Positions 52,905 to 61,819 of a stretch of 61,819 nucleotides of DNA are shown here, in pieces (position 1 is the stretch's first letter; each line of letters begins with the position of its first letter). Position numbers and translations under genes: made by a program. The notes beneath the pieces were generated by a model. That model saw nothing but the letters and a program-made list of their open reading frames with translations. It was not told where the DNA came from and did not search any database. Source of the stretch: a bacterium (GTDB lineage Bacteria > SZUA-79 > Acidulodesulfobacterales > Acidulodesulfobacteraceae); contig JAKAOK010000008.1 of NCBI GenBank assembly GCA_021812245.1, positions 1 to 61,819 of the forward strand. The letters run 5' to 3'.

Positions 52905-53306
52905 TTATGAATGTGCAAGGTTTGTGCCACTTTCTTTAAAAATAATCTTTTTCAGCCACGGAGGCGGGTTTTTTGATAAAACCGCCTGAAGCTCTTCCAT
53001 AACCGATTCTATTTTAAAGGGGACAGACTTAAGTCTGTCCCCTTTCTTGACAATCGGATGGATGCCGGACCTTACGACACGGGCGGCCGCCGTGCCGCCG
53101 ATGCTTTCCACGAAGATAATCTTTAAATCCCGCAACCCTTCGATTTTTTTATCTATCTTGCTAAGTTCTTCAATCTCTTCTTCGAAATATCTGTTTTCCA
53201 AAAATTTAAATCCATCCCCGTTAATTTCATATACCGCAAAATTTTTAGCCCATCCAAAGTGGTCGTTGATTAAAATATTATCATTTGTCGCAAAGCCTAC
53301 TTTCAT
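52905..53306 (-). CDS. nifX: NifX-type dinitrogenase iron-molybdenum cofactor binding protein
   Basis: 133 residues from the ATG at 53306; the GGAGAGG before it is read as codons if a TTG at 53321 is used. The NifX/NafY domain ('MKVGFATNDNILINDHFGWA', 'VESIGGTAAARVVRSGIHPI') ends with 'SKNPPPWLKKI', as in NifX proteins of nif clusters. Residues near 90 ('KKGDRLKSVPFK') are encoded by a 30-bp perfect palindrome that looks inserted. Carries FeMo-co precursors between NifB, NifEN and NifDK. It lies 23 bp after nifN. Confidence 0.87.
   Translation of the reverse strand: MKVGFATNDNILINDHFGWAKNFAVYEINGDGFKFLENRYFEEEIEELSKIDKKIEGLRDLKIIFVESIGGTAAARVVRSGIHPIVKKGDRLKSVPFKIESVMEELQAVLSKNPPPWLKKIIFKESGTNLAHS
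53016..53045. repeat. REP-like palindrome inside nifX
   Basis: Perfect 30-bp palindrome: AAAGGGGACAGACTT followed by its complement. The core GGGGACAGA is shared with the palindromes at 58956-58980 and 59321-59345. It is translated in frame in nifX. Confidence 0.9.
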
Positions 53307-53344
53307 TTCAACCTCTCCCAATCTTTTTAAATTAAACTTAAATA

Positions 53345-54634
53345 TTATTCTTTATTCAGTAAATTTGCGCTTTCAACGGCAAGGTTTATAGCTCCCCCGT
53401 AAAGTATATAATGTTTATAATTATGCCCTATTTCGTCTATTATAGGAAACCCCGCTCTAAGCAAAGGTATGCCTAAATTTTCGGCATAAAATTTTGCGTT
53501 GGAATTTGAAACTATCATATCCACGTTACCGCAGGTATCAAGCATATCTAAATCGCCTTCGCACAAATCTAAAAATCTGTATCTAATATCGCCTATAACC
53601 TTTGTCGTTATTCCGAGCTTTAAATTTGCGCCGATTTCCGAATAAACGGAAGAGAAAGAGTCTAAAAGATCTACTCCGAGAGCCAGCGCGATTTCTTTTC
53701 CCGAAAAATAAAAATGCGCATCTAAATATGCATCCATAAGCCGGCTTCTCTGCCTTTTATATTTTTCCGGAATTTCTTTGCCCGTCGTTTTAGAAAGAAG
53801 ATTAAAAAATTTATCGCTGTTTTTCAGGCCGCATATATTAGGAAAATAATATGTCTTTAATCCCGTCAATCCTTCAATGTTTTTTACGGCGCCTTTAAGG
53901 CTCAAACCTATTACTAAATTAAATTGGCCGCTATAAATATCCGGTAAATCTTTTGCGTCCAATCCGTCTGCCGTAGTTTGCAGATACCCCCTCTCGTCCA
54001 GATGACCATCTAACGACAAACCTAAATCCGGTATCATAAGAGGTTTGAAACTAAAATAATCCAGGGTTTCACGAAGTTCTAAAAAATCCTGAGGGGTAAA
54101 TGAAGATGGACAAAAAACATTTATGCTTTTTACCGTTTTATTCGATTTTTTAATCGATTTGCTGTTTTTATTTAATGTTTCGGTTAACAGCGACAACATT
54201 GCCGCAGTATAACCGTCTTCAAAACCGCCCTTATAATCAGGAGTGCCTGCGTAAATCAGGTCCGCAAAGGGGGTATCGAGCCCGCCTTTAAAATCTTTAA
54301 TAATGCCGGCGATATCTTCGCCGTTTGTTTCGGTAAGACCCGATGATGTAATCCCTATGAAATCCGGCTTCATTTTTTCGTAAACGTTTTTAATTCCGGA
54401 TATTAAAAAATCTTTTCCGTCCAAAATTGCTCCCGATTCATTTAAGGCAGTGGTAACTATCGGAATGTTTTCGCGAAAATGCTTCGTCAGCGTTACCTTG
54501 TCAAAACTTGCACAGCCGACGGCTCCGTGCATAAGGACAACTGCATTTTTCAATCCCAGAAAAAAGACTGCCGCACCTAACGACGAACTTGTTTTTAAGG
54601 GATTAATTTCAATATTTTTAATTAGATTCGCCAT
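53345..54634 (-). CDS. nifN: NifN, FeMo-cofactor assembly scaffold
   Basis: 429 residues of the nitrogenase component-1 fold. 'KNAVVLMHGAVGCASFDKVT' carries a conserved P-cluster-type Cys, 'SSGLTETNGEDIAGII' and 'VNVFCPSSFTPQD'-like segments align with the NifN/NifK family, and 'DMLDTCGNVDMIVSNSNAKF' lies in the C-terminal domain. With NifE it forms the scaffold on which the NifB product matures into FeMo-co. 18 bp after nifE. Confidence 0.92.
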   Translation of the reverse strand: MANLIKNIEINPLKTSSSLGAAVFFLGLKNAVVLMHGAVGCASFDKVTLTKHFRENIPIVTTALNESGAILDGKDFLISGIKNVYEKMKPDFIGITSSGLTETNGEDIAGIIKDFKGGLDTPFADLIYAGTPDYKGGFEDGYTAAMLSLLTETLNKNSKSIKKSNKTVKSINVFCPSSFTPQDFLELRETLDYFSFKPLMIPDLGLSLDGHLDERGYLQTTADGLDAKDLPDIYSGQFNLVIGLSLKGAVKNIEGLTGLKTYYFPNICGLKNSDKFFNLLSKTTGKEIPEKYKRQRSRLMDAYLDAHFYFSGKEIALALGVDLLDSFSSVYSEIGANLKLGITTKVIGDIRYRFLDLCEGDLDMLDTCGNVDMIVSNSNAKFYAENLGIPLLRAGFPIIDEIGHNYKHYILYGGAINLAVESANLLNKE

Positions 54635-54652
54635 AATTTTATTTTATATTTT

Positions 54653-56008
54653 TTATATCGATTCTTTCAATAACTTGAACAGCGGATTTTTAATTTCCGA
54701 ATAAATCAACCTTGCCATACATTCCATACCTTCATAAGATACATAGGGTTCTAATCTTTCCTGATTTACGTCTAAAAACGGAATGAGGGATTTTATTGCC
54801 GTATATTGATTCCTCCCACCCGCAAGTATGATATCGGCATTGTTTTCCTTTGCTATTTTAATAAGATTTACGGGATTGCCGTTATCGAGCATTATTATAT
54901 TTCCGTTTTTATCGAATTCCTTTATTATTCTTAACTTATCTTCATCGGTACTTTTTTTAATGCCGGTGGCGATAACCCTCAAACCTAAGTCGTTTAAGGC
55001 AGAAATCAGAGACCAGCTCTTAACCCCGCCGGTATATAAAAGAACTTTTTTGCCCGTTAAAAATTTCTTATATCCGTAAGTTTTTTCTTCGGTTTTTTTC
55101 GTCATAATTTTAATGTAATCTTTTGCCTTCTTTACAAGTTCCATATTTCCGATGGAATTTACTATATCCGTAACTGCCTTATTGGTTGAAGTCATGCCGA
55201 AAAACGATTCTTCGATATAAGGAATGCCGAATTTTTCCTTCATTTTTCTTGCCAGATATACCAAGGCTTTGGAACATATTACGACGTTAAGCTCGGCTTT
55301 ATGCGAATACATTATTTCCTCTATCGTGGAATCGCCGGTAATAGTCGAAAGAACATTTATCCCTATAGATTTTAACGCTTTTTTTATTAAAAAGAGTTCT
55401 CCTTTTATGTTATATTCCCCGATTAAATTAATATTAAAATCTCCCAGTAAATCTATTACAGGCTCTTTTTTTCCTATAATATGGGTAAAAAGGGCATCGC
55501 CTGCAATTTTATTTCCGAGATTCTTGTTTCCCGAAAATCCCTGCGAGAGAACCGGAACAACCGGGATTTTAAACTTAACCGCAAGTTCTTTTGAAACGCC
55601 TTCGATGTCTTCGCCGGTCAGCGCAGGCACGCATGTGTTGTAAACGAATATTCCTTTAGGTTTAAATCTGTTATTAGCATAAATTATGCCCCGCTTTAAC
55701 TTGTCTTCCGAACCGAAAATAAGGTCGTTTTCGTTCATTGCGGTCGTAAAACCGTACATATAATAATCTTTCCCGTTTACCGCTTTAGACGTTCTCTGGT
55801 TATAGCTGTTTCCGAGGCAGTTAATAGGCGCATGAACTATGTTTAATGCGTCTTTTATGGGACTTAAAACGATATATGCCCCGTCAAGCGCGCATCCGCC
55901 CGTCGAAGACCCAGGCGCCGCAGTTTTACAAACCTTTTTCTCCTTTGCGGTGCCGTTATGTTCGCAAGACGGTTCGTCAAAGTATTCTTCTTTTGCCGCT
56001 AAGCGCAT
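54653..56008 (-). CDS. nifE: NifE, FeMo-cofactor assembly scaffold
   Basis: 451 residues. The N-terminal 'CKTAAPGSSTGGCALDGAYI' and 'HAPINCLGNSYNQR' contain the bridging Cys residues of the NifEN cluster, followed by 'FVYNTCVPALTGEDIEGVSK' typical of NifE. C-terminal 'LAGGRNQYTAIKSLIPFLDV' is the cofactor-region signature where NifD would carry a ligand His. Located between nifK (26 bp) and nifN. Confidence 0.93.
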   Translation of the reverse strand: MRLAAKEEYFDEPSCEHNGTAKEKKVCKTAAPGSSTGGCALDGAYIVLSPIKDALNIVHAPINCLGNSYNQRTSKAVNGKDYYMYGFTTAMNENDLIFGSEDKLKRGIIYANNRFKPKGIFVYNTCVPALTGEDIEGVSKELAVKFKIPVVPVLSQGFSGNKNLGNKIAGDALFTHIIGKKEPVIDLLGDFNINLIGEYNIKGELFLIKKALKSIGINVLSTITGDSTIEEIMYSHKAELNVVICSKALVYLARKMKEKFGIPYIEESFFGMTSTNKAVTDIVNSIGNMELVKKAKDYIKIMTKKTEEKTYGYKKFLTGKKVLLYTGGVKSWSLISALNDLGLRVIATGIKKSTDEDKLRIIKEFDKNGNIIMLDNGNPVNLIKIAKENNADIILAGGRNQYTAIKSLIPFLDVNQERLEPYVSYEGMECMARLIYSEIKNPLFKLLKESI

Positions 56009-56034
56009 TTTATATCACTTCCTTTAATTAAAAA

Positions 56035-57456
56035 TTATCTCATAAGCTCAAAATGTGCATCGTCGCTTGTATCATCCAAAACATCCAAAAATTTATTCAC
56101 TATCCATGTCGTTAAATTAATTACCCCGCTATAACCGTAAAGCGGATAGCGATGAATATTTACCCTGTCAAAAATGGGATAGCCTACCCTGATATGAGGA
56201 ATGTTAGCTTCCCTTGCCGCAAATTTACCGTGGGATGGTCCTAAAAGCATATCGACGGGTCCCGTCATGAGTAATGACCTCAAGTGCCATAAATCCTTAT
56301 CTATATAAACTTCAGCCCCGCTTTCCGAATAAGCGGCAAATAAATCTTCTATTTCTTTTTTAAAATCTTCCGTGCCGTTTGAACATAAAACATATTTCGG
56401 TATTCCGCCCATTTCGAGGAGATAGCTCGTAAGTCCGATAAGCATATCGGGGTCGCCGAATATGGCAAATTTTTTCCCGTGGATATACTGCTGTGCGTCG
56501 GTCATAGAATCTATCGCCCTACCCCTTTCGTCTTCAATCTCTTGGGGAACTTCTTTACCGGAAAGCTCGGAAAGCGTCATTAAAAATTCATCGGTATAGT
56601 TTATTCCTATGGGACTTTTAACGACTCTTACGTCCTGGCCGAATTTCTCGGAAAGCATTGCCGCCGTTTTTTTTGTAGCATATTTTTGCATGGCGATAGC
56701 CGCCTTATTATTTACGCAATTTTTAACGTCTTCGAGCTTCGTAGCGCCGTCGGGATATAATTTATATTCCCCGTTTAAAGGACTGTCCAATGTATTCGAA
56801 TAATCGGCTAAAACAAGATAATTTATTCCGAATATTTTCAAGATTCTTTTAACCTCGTTAATATTTCCTACGGTAGTATCGAAGCCCGGAATTATATTTA
56901 TAATATCCGCTTTGGCGGCATCCCGCTTTTTGCCGAGGGTTTCGATTATAGCGTTAAGCATACTGTCGTAACCTTCAAGATGTGAGCCGGCGAAACTAGG
57001 CGTATTTGCATACGGCGCCGATATATCTTCGGATAAATAACCTTTTTCTCTTGCATTGCCTACGATAGAACCAAGGTCGTCTCCGATAATTTCGGACATA
57101 CACGTCGTCGATATTGCAAACATTTTCGGCTTATATAGAGCGGTTGCATTTTTAAAACCCTCAAATCCGTTTGCCTGTCCCCCGAAAACCGCGCCGTCTT
57201 CCGTCAAAGACGTGCAAACCCCCGCAATCGGCTCTCTGAAATGACGGGATAGATTATTTCTGTAATAAGCGACGCACCCGTGGGAACCATGAACAAAAGG
57301 CATGGTATCTTCAAAACCCGCGGCGCATAATACCGCTCCTAGCGGTTGACAGGCTCTCTCCGGATTTATCGTAATAGCCTTTCTGTTAAAGTTTTTTTCT
57401 TTATATTCCTCGGTATTCATCCAATCTTTTATCTTTTTGACCTCTTCTTTTTCCAT
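56035..57456 (-). CDS. nifK: Nitrogenase molybdenum-iron protein beta chain
   Basis: 473 residues, of the short NifK class. 'ERACQPLGAVLCAAGFEDTM' and 'FVHGSHGCVAYYRNNLSRHF' give the P-cluster Cys residues, 'STTCMSEIIGDDLGSIV' the third Cys motif, and the C-terminal 'RVGYPIFDRVNIHRYPLYGY' is standard. The ribosome-binding site AAAGGAGG precedes the ATG. Together with NifD forms the catalytic tetramer. 42 bp after nifD. Confidence 0.96.
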   Translation of the reverse strand: MEKEEVKKIKDWMNTEEYKEKNFNRKAITINPERACQPLGAVLCAAGFEDTMPFVHGSHGCVAYYRNNLSRHFREPIAGVCTSLTEDGAVFGGQANGFEGFKNATALYKPKMFAISTTCMSEIIGDDLGSIVGNAREKGYLSEDISAPYANTPSFAGSHLEGYDSMLNAIIETLGKKRDAAKADIINIIPGFDTTVGNINEVKRILKIFGINYLVLADYSNTLDSPLNGEYKLYPDGATKLEDVKNCVNNKAAIAMQKYATKKTAAMLSEKFGQDVRVVKSPIGINYTDEFLMTLSELSGKEVPQEIEDERGRAIDSMTDAQQYIHGKKFAIFGDPDMLIGLTSYLLEMGGIPKYVLCSNGTEDFKKEIEDLFAAYSESGAEVYIDKDLWHLRSLLMTGPVDMLLGPSHGKFAAREANIPHIRVGYPIFDRVNIHRYPLYGYSGVINLTTWIVNKFLDVLDDTSDDAHFELMR

Positions 57457-57498
57457 AATATATAATAACCTCCTTTTTTATGCGTTATTTTATTTCTT

Positions 57499-58935
57499 TT
57501 ATTTTTTCCAGCGCGGCTTCACTAATTTCCATGACGGGCTGTTTACGGCAAGGTCCATATCTCTTGCAAATATTTCAAATCCGTCGTAACCGTGGTAGGG
57601 TCCGGAATAATCCCATGAATGCATCTGCCTGAAAGGTATTCCCATTTTCTGGAAAACATATTTTTCTTTTATGCCTGAGGCGACTAAATCAGGCTTCAGC
57701 CTGTTTGCAAGCTCGACAAATTCGTATTCGTTCATATCGTCGGCAATAATAGTTCCGTCTTCCAGTTCTTTCGTCGTTCTTTCATAATCGTCGGTATGGG
57801 CAAACTCATATGCCGCAGATACGACTTTCATTCCTAAATCTTCATAAGCTCCGACTATATGGCGCGGCCTTAAACCGCCGACCAGTATCATTACTTTTTT
57901 GCCTTCCAATCTCGGACGGTATTTATCTATGACCTCCTGCATTTTAGGTTCGTATGCTTTAATAACCCCTTCGGATTTTTCCTGAATGTTTCCGTCAAAT
58001 AATTTCGCGATGCTCCTGATGCTCTCTTTTATTTTAGTCGGACCGAAGAAATTATACTCGATCCACGGGATGCCGAACTTTTCTTCGAAATGCCTTGCTA
58101 TATAATTCATAGACCTGTAACAATGCAGAAGATTATAATTTACCCCGTGGGTTATCTTCATTTCCTCTATGGAACCATCTCCAGACCAGTGGGCGACGAC
58201 GTTTAAACCCATTTCTTTAAATATTTTCATCGACGACCAGACATCCCCGCCAATATTATAATCGCCGAGTATTGCTACGTCATACGGAGTCTTTTTGCTT
58301 TCGTCTATTTCTCCCGTTCCTACGACAAAATCCCTTATAGTATCGTTTGCTATATGATGCCCTAAAGACTGGCTTACTCCCCTGAAACCTTCGCACCTTA
58401 CCGGAATCACCGGAATCTTTATTTCATCGGTCATTTTTTTCGCCACGGCCTCTATATCGTCGCCTATCAAGCCTATCGGACATTCCGAATCTATAATTAT
58501 GCCTTTTGCGCTCGGAAATAGTTCGTGTAATTCTTTTATTGCCTGCTCCAATTTTTTATCTCCGCCAAAAACGATATCTCTTTCCTTAAAATCGGTGGTA
58601 AATTGAAAAGGCATAAAATTTTCGATTCCGGGCTCGCCGTTAGCCAGATTTCTTCTTGTCCCCCAGCTGTACATTCCGCATCCTATCGGACCGTGGCTTA
58701 TATTAATAACGTCTTTAACCGGTCCCCAGACGACTCCCTTTGAACCTGCATATGCGCAGCCTCTCGGCGTCATAACGCCGGGAAGGGATTTAACGTTAGA
58801 TTTTGCCACGCAGCTCCCGCATGTTTCTTTGCTATTAATGCCGATATGTTCTTTTCTGTTTTTCTTTGCCTTTTCGGAATAGACGCTTAGAATGTCTTCG
58901 ACTATCCCTTCGTTTTCTTTAAAATTAACGGCCAT
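57499..58935 (-). CDS. nifD: Nitrogenase molybdenum-iron protein alpha chain
   Basis: 478 residues. P-cluster Cys in '[20 protein letters not shown]' and '[18 protein letters not shown]', '[19 protein letters not shown]', and the FeMo-co ligand His in '[18 protein letters not shown]' are all present, so this is Mo-nitrogenase, not the V or Fe-only type. No insertion or frameshift. It follows a 62-bp gap that contains a GGGGACAGA palindrome. Confidence 0.97.
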   Translation of the reverse strand: MAVNFKENEGIVEDILSVYSEKAKKNRKEHIGINSKETCGSCVAKSNVKSLPGVMTPRGCAYAGSKGVVWGPVKDVINISHGPIGCGMYSWGTRRNLANGEPGIENFMPFQFTTDFKERDIVFGGDKKLEQAIKELHELFPSAKGIIIDSECPIGLIGDDIEAVAKKMTDEIKIPVIPVRCEGFRGVSQSLGHHIANDTIRDFVVGTGEIDESKKTPYDVAILGDYNIGGDVWSSMKIFKEMGLNVVAHWSGDGSIEEMKITHGVNYNLLHCYRSMNYIARHFEEKFGIPWIEYNFFGPTKIKESIRSIAKLFDGNIQEKSEGVIKAYEPKMQEVIDKYRPRLEGKKVMILVGGLRPRHIVGAYEDLGMKVVSAAYEFAHTDDYERTTKELEDGTIIADDMNEYEFVELANRLKPDLVASGIKEKYVFQKMGIPFRQMHSWDYSGPYHGYDGFEIFARDMDLAVNSPSWKLVKPRWKK

Positions 58936-58955
58936 TTTAAACCCCTTTATTTATC

Positions 58956-58980
58956 GGGGACAGATTTTAAATCTGTCCCC
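58956..58980. repeat. REP-like palindrome between the ferredoxin gene and nifD
   Basis: 25 bp: GGGGACAGATTT, central T, then the complementary arm. Same sequence as at 59321-59345. It has no T-run on the minus strand, so it is a stem without a clear terminator tail; it may protect mRNA ends or be a REP. Confidence 0.9.
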
Positions 58981-58997
58981 TTTATTAATTGTATGTA

Positions 58998-59297
58998 TTA
59001 ATTTTTCGTAAGCGGCGAAAATTTATGAAGATGCATCGTCTTGTTTTTAGGGCATACCTTTTCACAGCAGGTATCGCCTATGCAGTTATCCAAATTTTCT
59101 ATCTTGACGAGCATCTTATCCCCGTTGTCCTCGAAAATATATACTCCGCCTGGACAAACTTTAATGCACCTGCCGCATGATATGCAGTTAATATGGTCGA
59201 ATTCTACCAGAAAATGCGGAACCCACTTTATCCCGGAACGACGGGGCGCATTCACGTAATTATCTATTTCGCCGGAAAAACCGTCCATAATGCTCAT
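58998..59297 (-). CDS. fdxB: nif-associated 2[4Fe-4S] ferredoxin (FdxB-like)
   Basis: 99 residues. First cluster motif C-x2-C-x2-C-x3-C at C38, C41, C44, C48 (INCISCGRCIKVCP); second set C72, C77, C78, C82 in 'NCIGDTCCEKVCPKN'. 'WVPHFLVEFDHINC' before the first motif is typical of the nif-specific ferredoxin III family. Probable electron donor to nitrogenase or to cofactor assembly. Ribosome-binding site AGGAGGAAG precedes the ATG. Confidence 0.9.
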   Translation of the reverse strand: MSIMDGFSGEIDNYVNAPRRSGIKWVPHFLVEFDHINCISCGRCIKVCPGGVYIFEDNGDKMLVKIENLDNCIGDTCCEKVCPKNKTMHLHKFSPLTKN

Positions 59298-59320
59298 CGC
59301 TATCTTCCTCCTTATTTATT

Positions 59321-59345
59321 GGGGACAGATTTTAAATCTGTCCCC
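59321..59345. repeat. REP-like palindrome at the methyltransferase 3' end
   Basis: Same 25-bp palindrome as at 58956-58980. The methyltransferase stop codon at 59332 lies inside it, so the last residues KRGQI are encoded by the repeat. Confidence 0.9.
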
Positions 59346-60108
59346 TTTTTATTCTTATTTTTAAATCGAGTCCATCCGTATCTATGTACGAGAACCTGCT
59401 TAAACCTGATTCTAATAAATACTTTCTATATTCCCCCATATCTAAAGAGCAGTTTAATTTCCGCCTTAGCGATTTTATTTTTTGCGGGTTCATCTGTTTT
59501 GTAAGCATAATAAATTCATCTTCCGGAATATCTTTCCTAAACTCGTATATAAAAATTTCCCCGCCGTGATTCAGAACCCTGTACATTTCTTTCAAAGAGT
59601 TCAACTTATCTTCTAAACATTTAAAAGTCCCTTTTAGTATAATCAGGTCAAATTTAAAATTACCGAAGGGAAGGCTCGCGCTGTCGGCAATCATATATTT
59701 AAGCCTTAGCTCATAATAGTTCAAATAATCGGGTTCATTTCTAAACATTCTTACCGACTTGCTATCGACCTCAAATTCGGAATGGAAAACATAATTATTT
59801 TTTAATTTTTTATTAAAAACCTTATTTGCATGGTTTATCATCGTAACTGATTTATCGACGCCAAAAACATAGGAATTAGGCAAAACCTCGCTCATTCTTC
59901 TTGCAATGTAGCCGGGACCGCACCCGATATCTAAAATATTTTTAGGGATATATGAAATATTGTTTAGAATTTTATCCACAAACGGCGCGTAGTCTTCTTC
60001 CATTTTAATTTTAGTGTCGCTCGTCGCTATATAAAGTTCTTCATCCTGAGAAAAGCTGAGGCTTTTCGATAGCTTACAGCCTAACACGGCATCTTCTTGC
60101 ATTCGCAT
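59332..60108 (-). CDS. nif-linked class I SAM-dependent methyltransferase
   Basis: About 258 residues from the ATG at 60108, which has GGAGGA seven bases upstream; a longer frame to 60192 overlaps nifB deeply and is rejected. SAM-binding motif I is 'NILDIGCGPGYIARRM', with the acidic motif II 'YVFGVDKSVTMI' and 'LIILKGTFKCLEDKLNSL' as post-motifs. The protein looks complete. The substrate is unknown and methyltransferases are not a regular part of nif clusters. It overlaps the nifB stop, implying co-translation. Confidence 0.8.
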   Translation of the reverse strand: MRMQEDAVLGCKLSKSLSFSQDEELYIATSDTKIKMEEDYAPFVDKILNNISYIPKNILDIGCGPGYIARRMSEVLPNSYVFGVDKSVTMINHANKVFNKKLKNNYVFHSEFEVDSKSVRMFRNEPDYLNYYELRLKYMIADSASLPFGNFKFDLIILKGTFKCLEDKLNSLKEMYRVLNHGGEIFIYEFRKDIPEDEFIMLTKQMNPQKIKSLRRKLNCSLDMGEYRKYLLESGLSRFSYIDTDGLDLKIRIKRGQI

Positions 60109-60959
60109 CTTAAATCCTCCTCCCGTTCGCTTAACTTTTTGCTTAAATCCTCGCCTAAGAGCCCTGCGGCATCGGAACGGCACTGCCTGCAATGGTCCAT
60201 TATGTTTATTCCTTCAATATCTTTGGTTATGCCTGCGACGTCTTTCCTGCTTGCGCCTTTTACGCCTGTTTTATAAAAATACGATTTTTCGGCGGGAATC
60301 ATAGGCATAACGTTAAATAGATATACGCCGAGTTTTTTTACCTTATCCGAAATATCTTTTATGTGAAAATCGTTGACGCCGGGTATAAGAACAGAATTTA
60401 TTTTTATGGTAAAACCTTTTTTTACAGCCTTTTCTATACCGTTTATCTGCCTGTCCAATAATAGTTTTGCGGCATCTTTTTCCGTATAAACAATACCCTT
60501 ATAGTTTACATACCTGTATATTTTTTGGGCTATAGACTCATCTATCGCATTAAGCGTGACGGTTATAAAATTTACTCTTTTCTCTTTAAGTTCCTCTAAA
60601 TTTTCGGCTAAATCGAGACCGTTCGTGCTCATGCATAGTATAATCTCCGGAAACTCCTTTTTAACAAGTTCAAATGTCTTCATCGTATTGCGCGGCTCCG
60701 CCAAGCTATCTCCCGGACCGGCAACTGCGGCTACGCTTATATCGTTAAAAAACCTCTTTACCTCGTATATTCTATCTACGGCATCTTCGGGCGAGAGCAG
60801 ACCCGACGTTACGCCCGGTCTCGATTCATTCGGACAGTCGTAATCCCTGTGGCAGTAATTGCAGGAAATACTGCAGGATTTAGCGACGGGTAAATGAACT
60901 CTGCCGTAATGTTTCGAGGCTTCCTTATTAAAACAGGGGTGTTTTTCAATTGTATTCAT
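60081..60959 (-). CDS. nifB: NifB, radical SAM FeMo-cofactor core synthase (short form)
   Basis: 292 residues. Radical-SAM motif C29-x3-C33-x2-C36 (SCSISCNYCHRDYDC), preceded by 'HPCFNKEASKHYGRVHLPVA' with the additional cluster-ligand Cys. The C-terminal 'NIMDHCRQCRSDAAG' carries the other NifB cluster ligands. It lacks the C-terminal NifX domain, as in methanogens and many anaerobes. Makes NifB-co, the first step of FeMo-co assembly. It lies 21 bp after nifH and overlaps the methyltransferase gene. Confidence 0.95.
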   Translation of the reverse strand: MNTIEKHPCFNKEASKHYGRVHLPVAKSCSISCNYCHRDYDCPNESRPGVTSGLLSPEDAVDRIYEVKRFFNDISVAAVAGPGDSLAEPRNTMKTFELVKKEFPEIILCMSTNGLDLAENLEELKEKRVNFITVTLNAIDESIAQKIYRYVNYKGIVYTEKDAAKLLLDRQINGIEKAVKKGFTIKINSVLIPGVNDFHIKDISDKVKKLGVYLFNVMPMIPAEKSYFYKTGVKGASRKDVAGITKDIEGINIMDHCRQCRSDAAGLLGEDLSKKLSEREEDLRCECKKMPC

Positions 60960-60980
60960 ATATATATAATTACCTTAAAA

Positions 60981-61819
<839 letters not shown>

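Noticed and set aside
60108-60192. N-terminal extension of the methyltransferase
   Set aside because: It overlaps nifB coding sequence, and a good ribosome-binding site precedes the ATG at 60108.

Overview
The window is an AT-rich bacterial chromosome segment. The host is Gram-negative, because it carries lipid A and LPS genes (lpxK, lpxL, gmhB, lptE), lspA and secG. It is a diazotroph with a complete core Mo-nitrogenase set. A nif cluster with NifI1/NifI2 PII proteins and an ANTAR response regulator recalls anaerobic Deltaproteobacteria such as Geobacter; a relative of the acidophilic or sediment deltaproteobacterial lineages is my best guess, at low confidence and from gene content only.

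Region 1 (1-16.5 kb) is a type III-A CRISPR-Cas locus on the minus strand. Reading 5' to 3' from the right it holds csm1 (cas10), csm2, csm3, csm4, csm5, a CARF-nuclease ancillary effector of the Card1/Can2 type, an AT-rich leader, a 72-repeat array, a small acidic protein, a Uma2-family nuclease, cas2, and a reverse transcriptase fused to a TPR-like stretch and the beginning of a CRISPR-associated primase. No cas1 or cas6 lies inside the window, but a ribosome-binding site at the left edge shows another minus-strand gene just outside. Many spacers read, on the plus strand, as a Shine-Dalgarno site plus ATG or as open coding sequence. The minus-strand crRNAs would therefore be antisense to foreign mRNA. 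Several groups of spacers sample variants of the same few genes.

Region 2 (16.5-19 kb) has a DUF3137/LemA pair followed by a graveyard: the tail of a DUF4143 ATPase, a frameshifted csm5 relic on the opposite strand, and a helix-turn-helix fragment.

Region 3 (19-43 kb) is housekeeping: coaBC, an MBL-fold hydrolase, two hexose-phosphate enzymes, PAP2 phosphatase, lptE, leuS, lspA, pgk, gapdh, an HD-GYP protein, tRNA-Leu, secG, holA, rpsT, a PAS-GGDEF protein, and a coaD-aminotransferase-lpxK-lpxL-gmhB operon. It contains REP hairpins and two inverted copies of a roughly 165-bp MITE-like element. lpxK is split by a -1 frameshift at a dnaX-type slippery heptamer.

Region 4 (43-46.7 kb) is an island of defence and mobile debris: an MNT nucleotidyltransferase whose HEPN partner is broken by a decayed tnpB element, a Fic protein, and an intact solo tnpB element. 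Region 5 (46.7-51.5 kb) has copA, rsmD, a Crp-family regulator, an FmdB-type zinc ribbon and a DNA-alkyl transferase.

Region 6 (51.5 kb to the end) is the nif cluster on the minus strand in the order nifH (cut by the window edge), nifB, a methyltransferase, a ferredoxin, nifD, nifK, nifE, nifN, nifX, ANTAR regulator, nifI1, nifI2. It carries three GGGGACAGA palindromes, one inside nifX and one supplying the methyltransferase stop codon.
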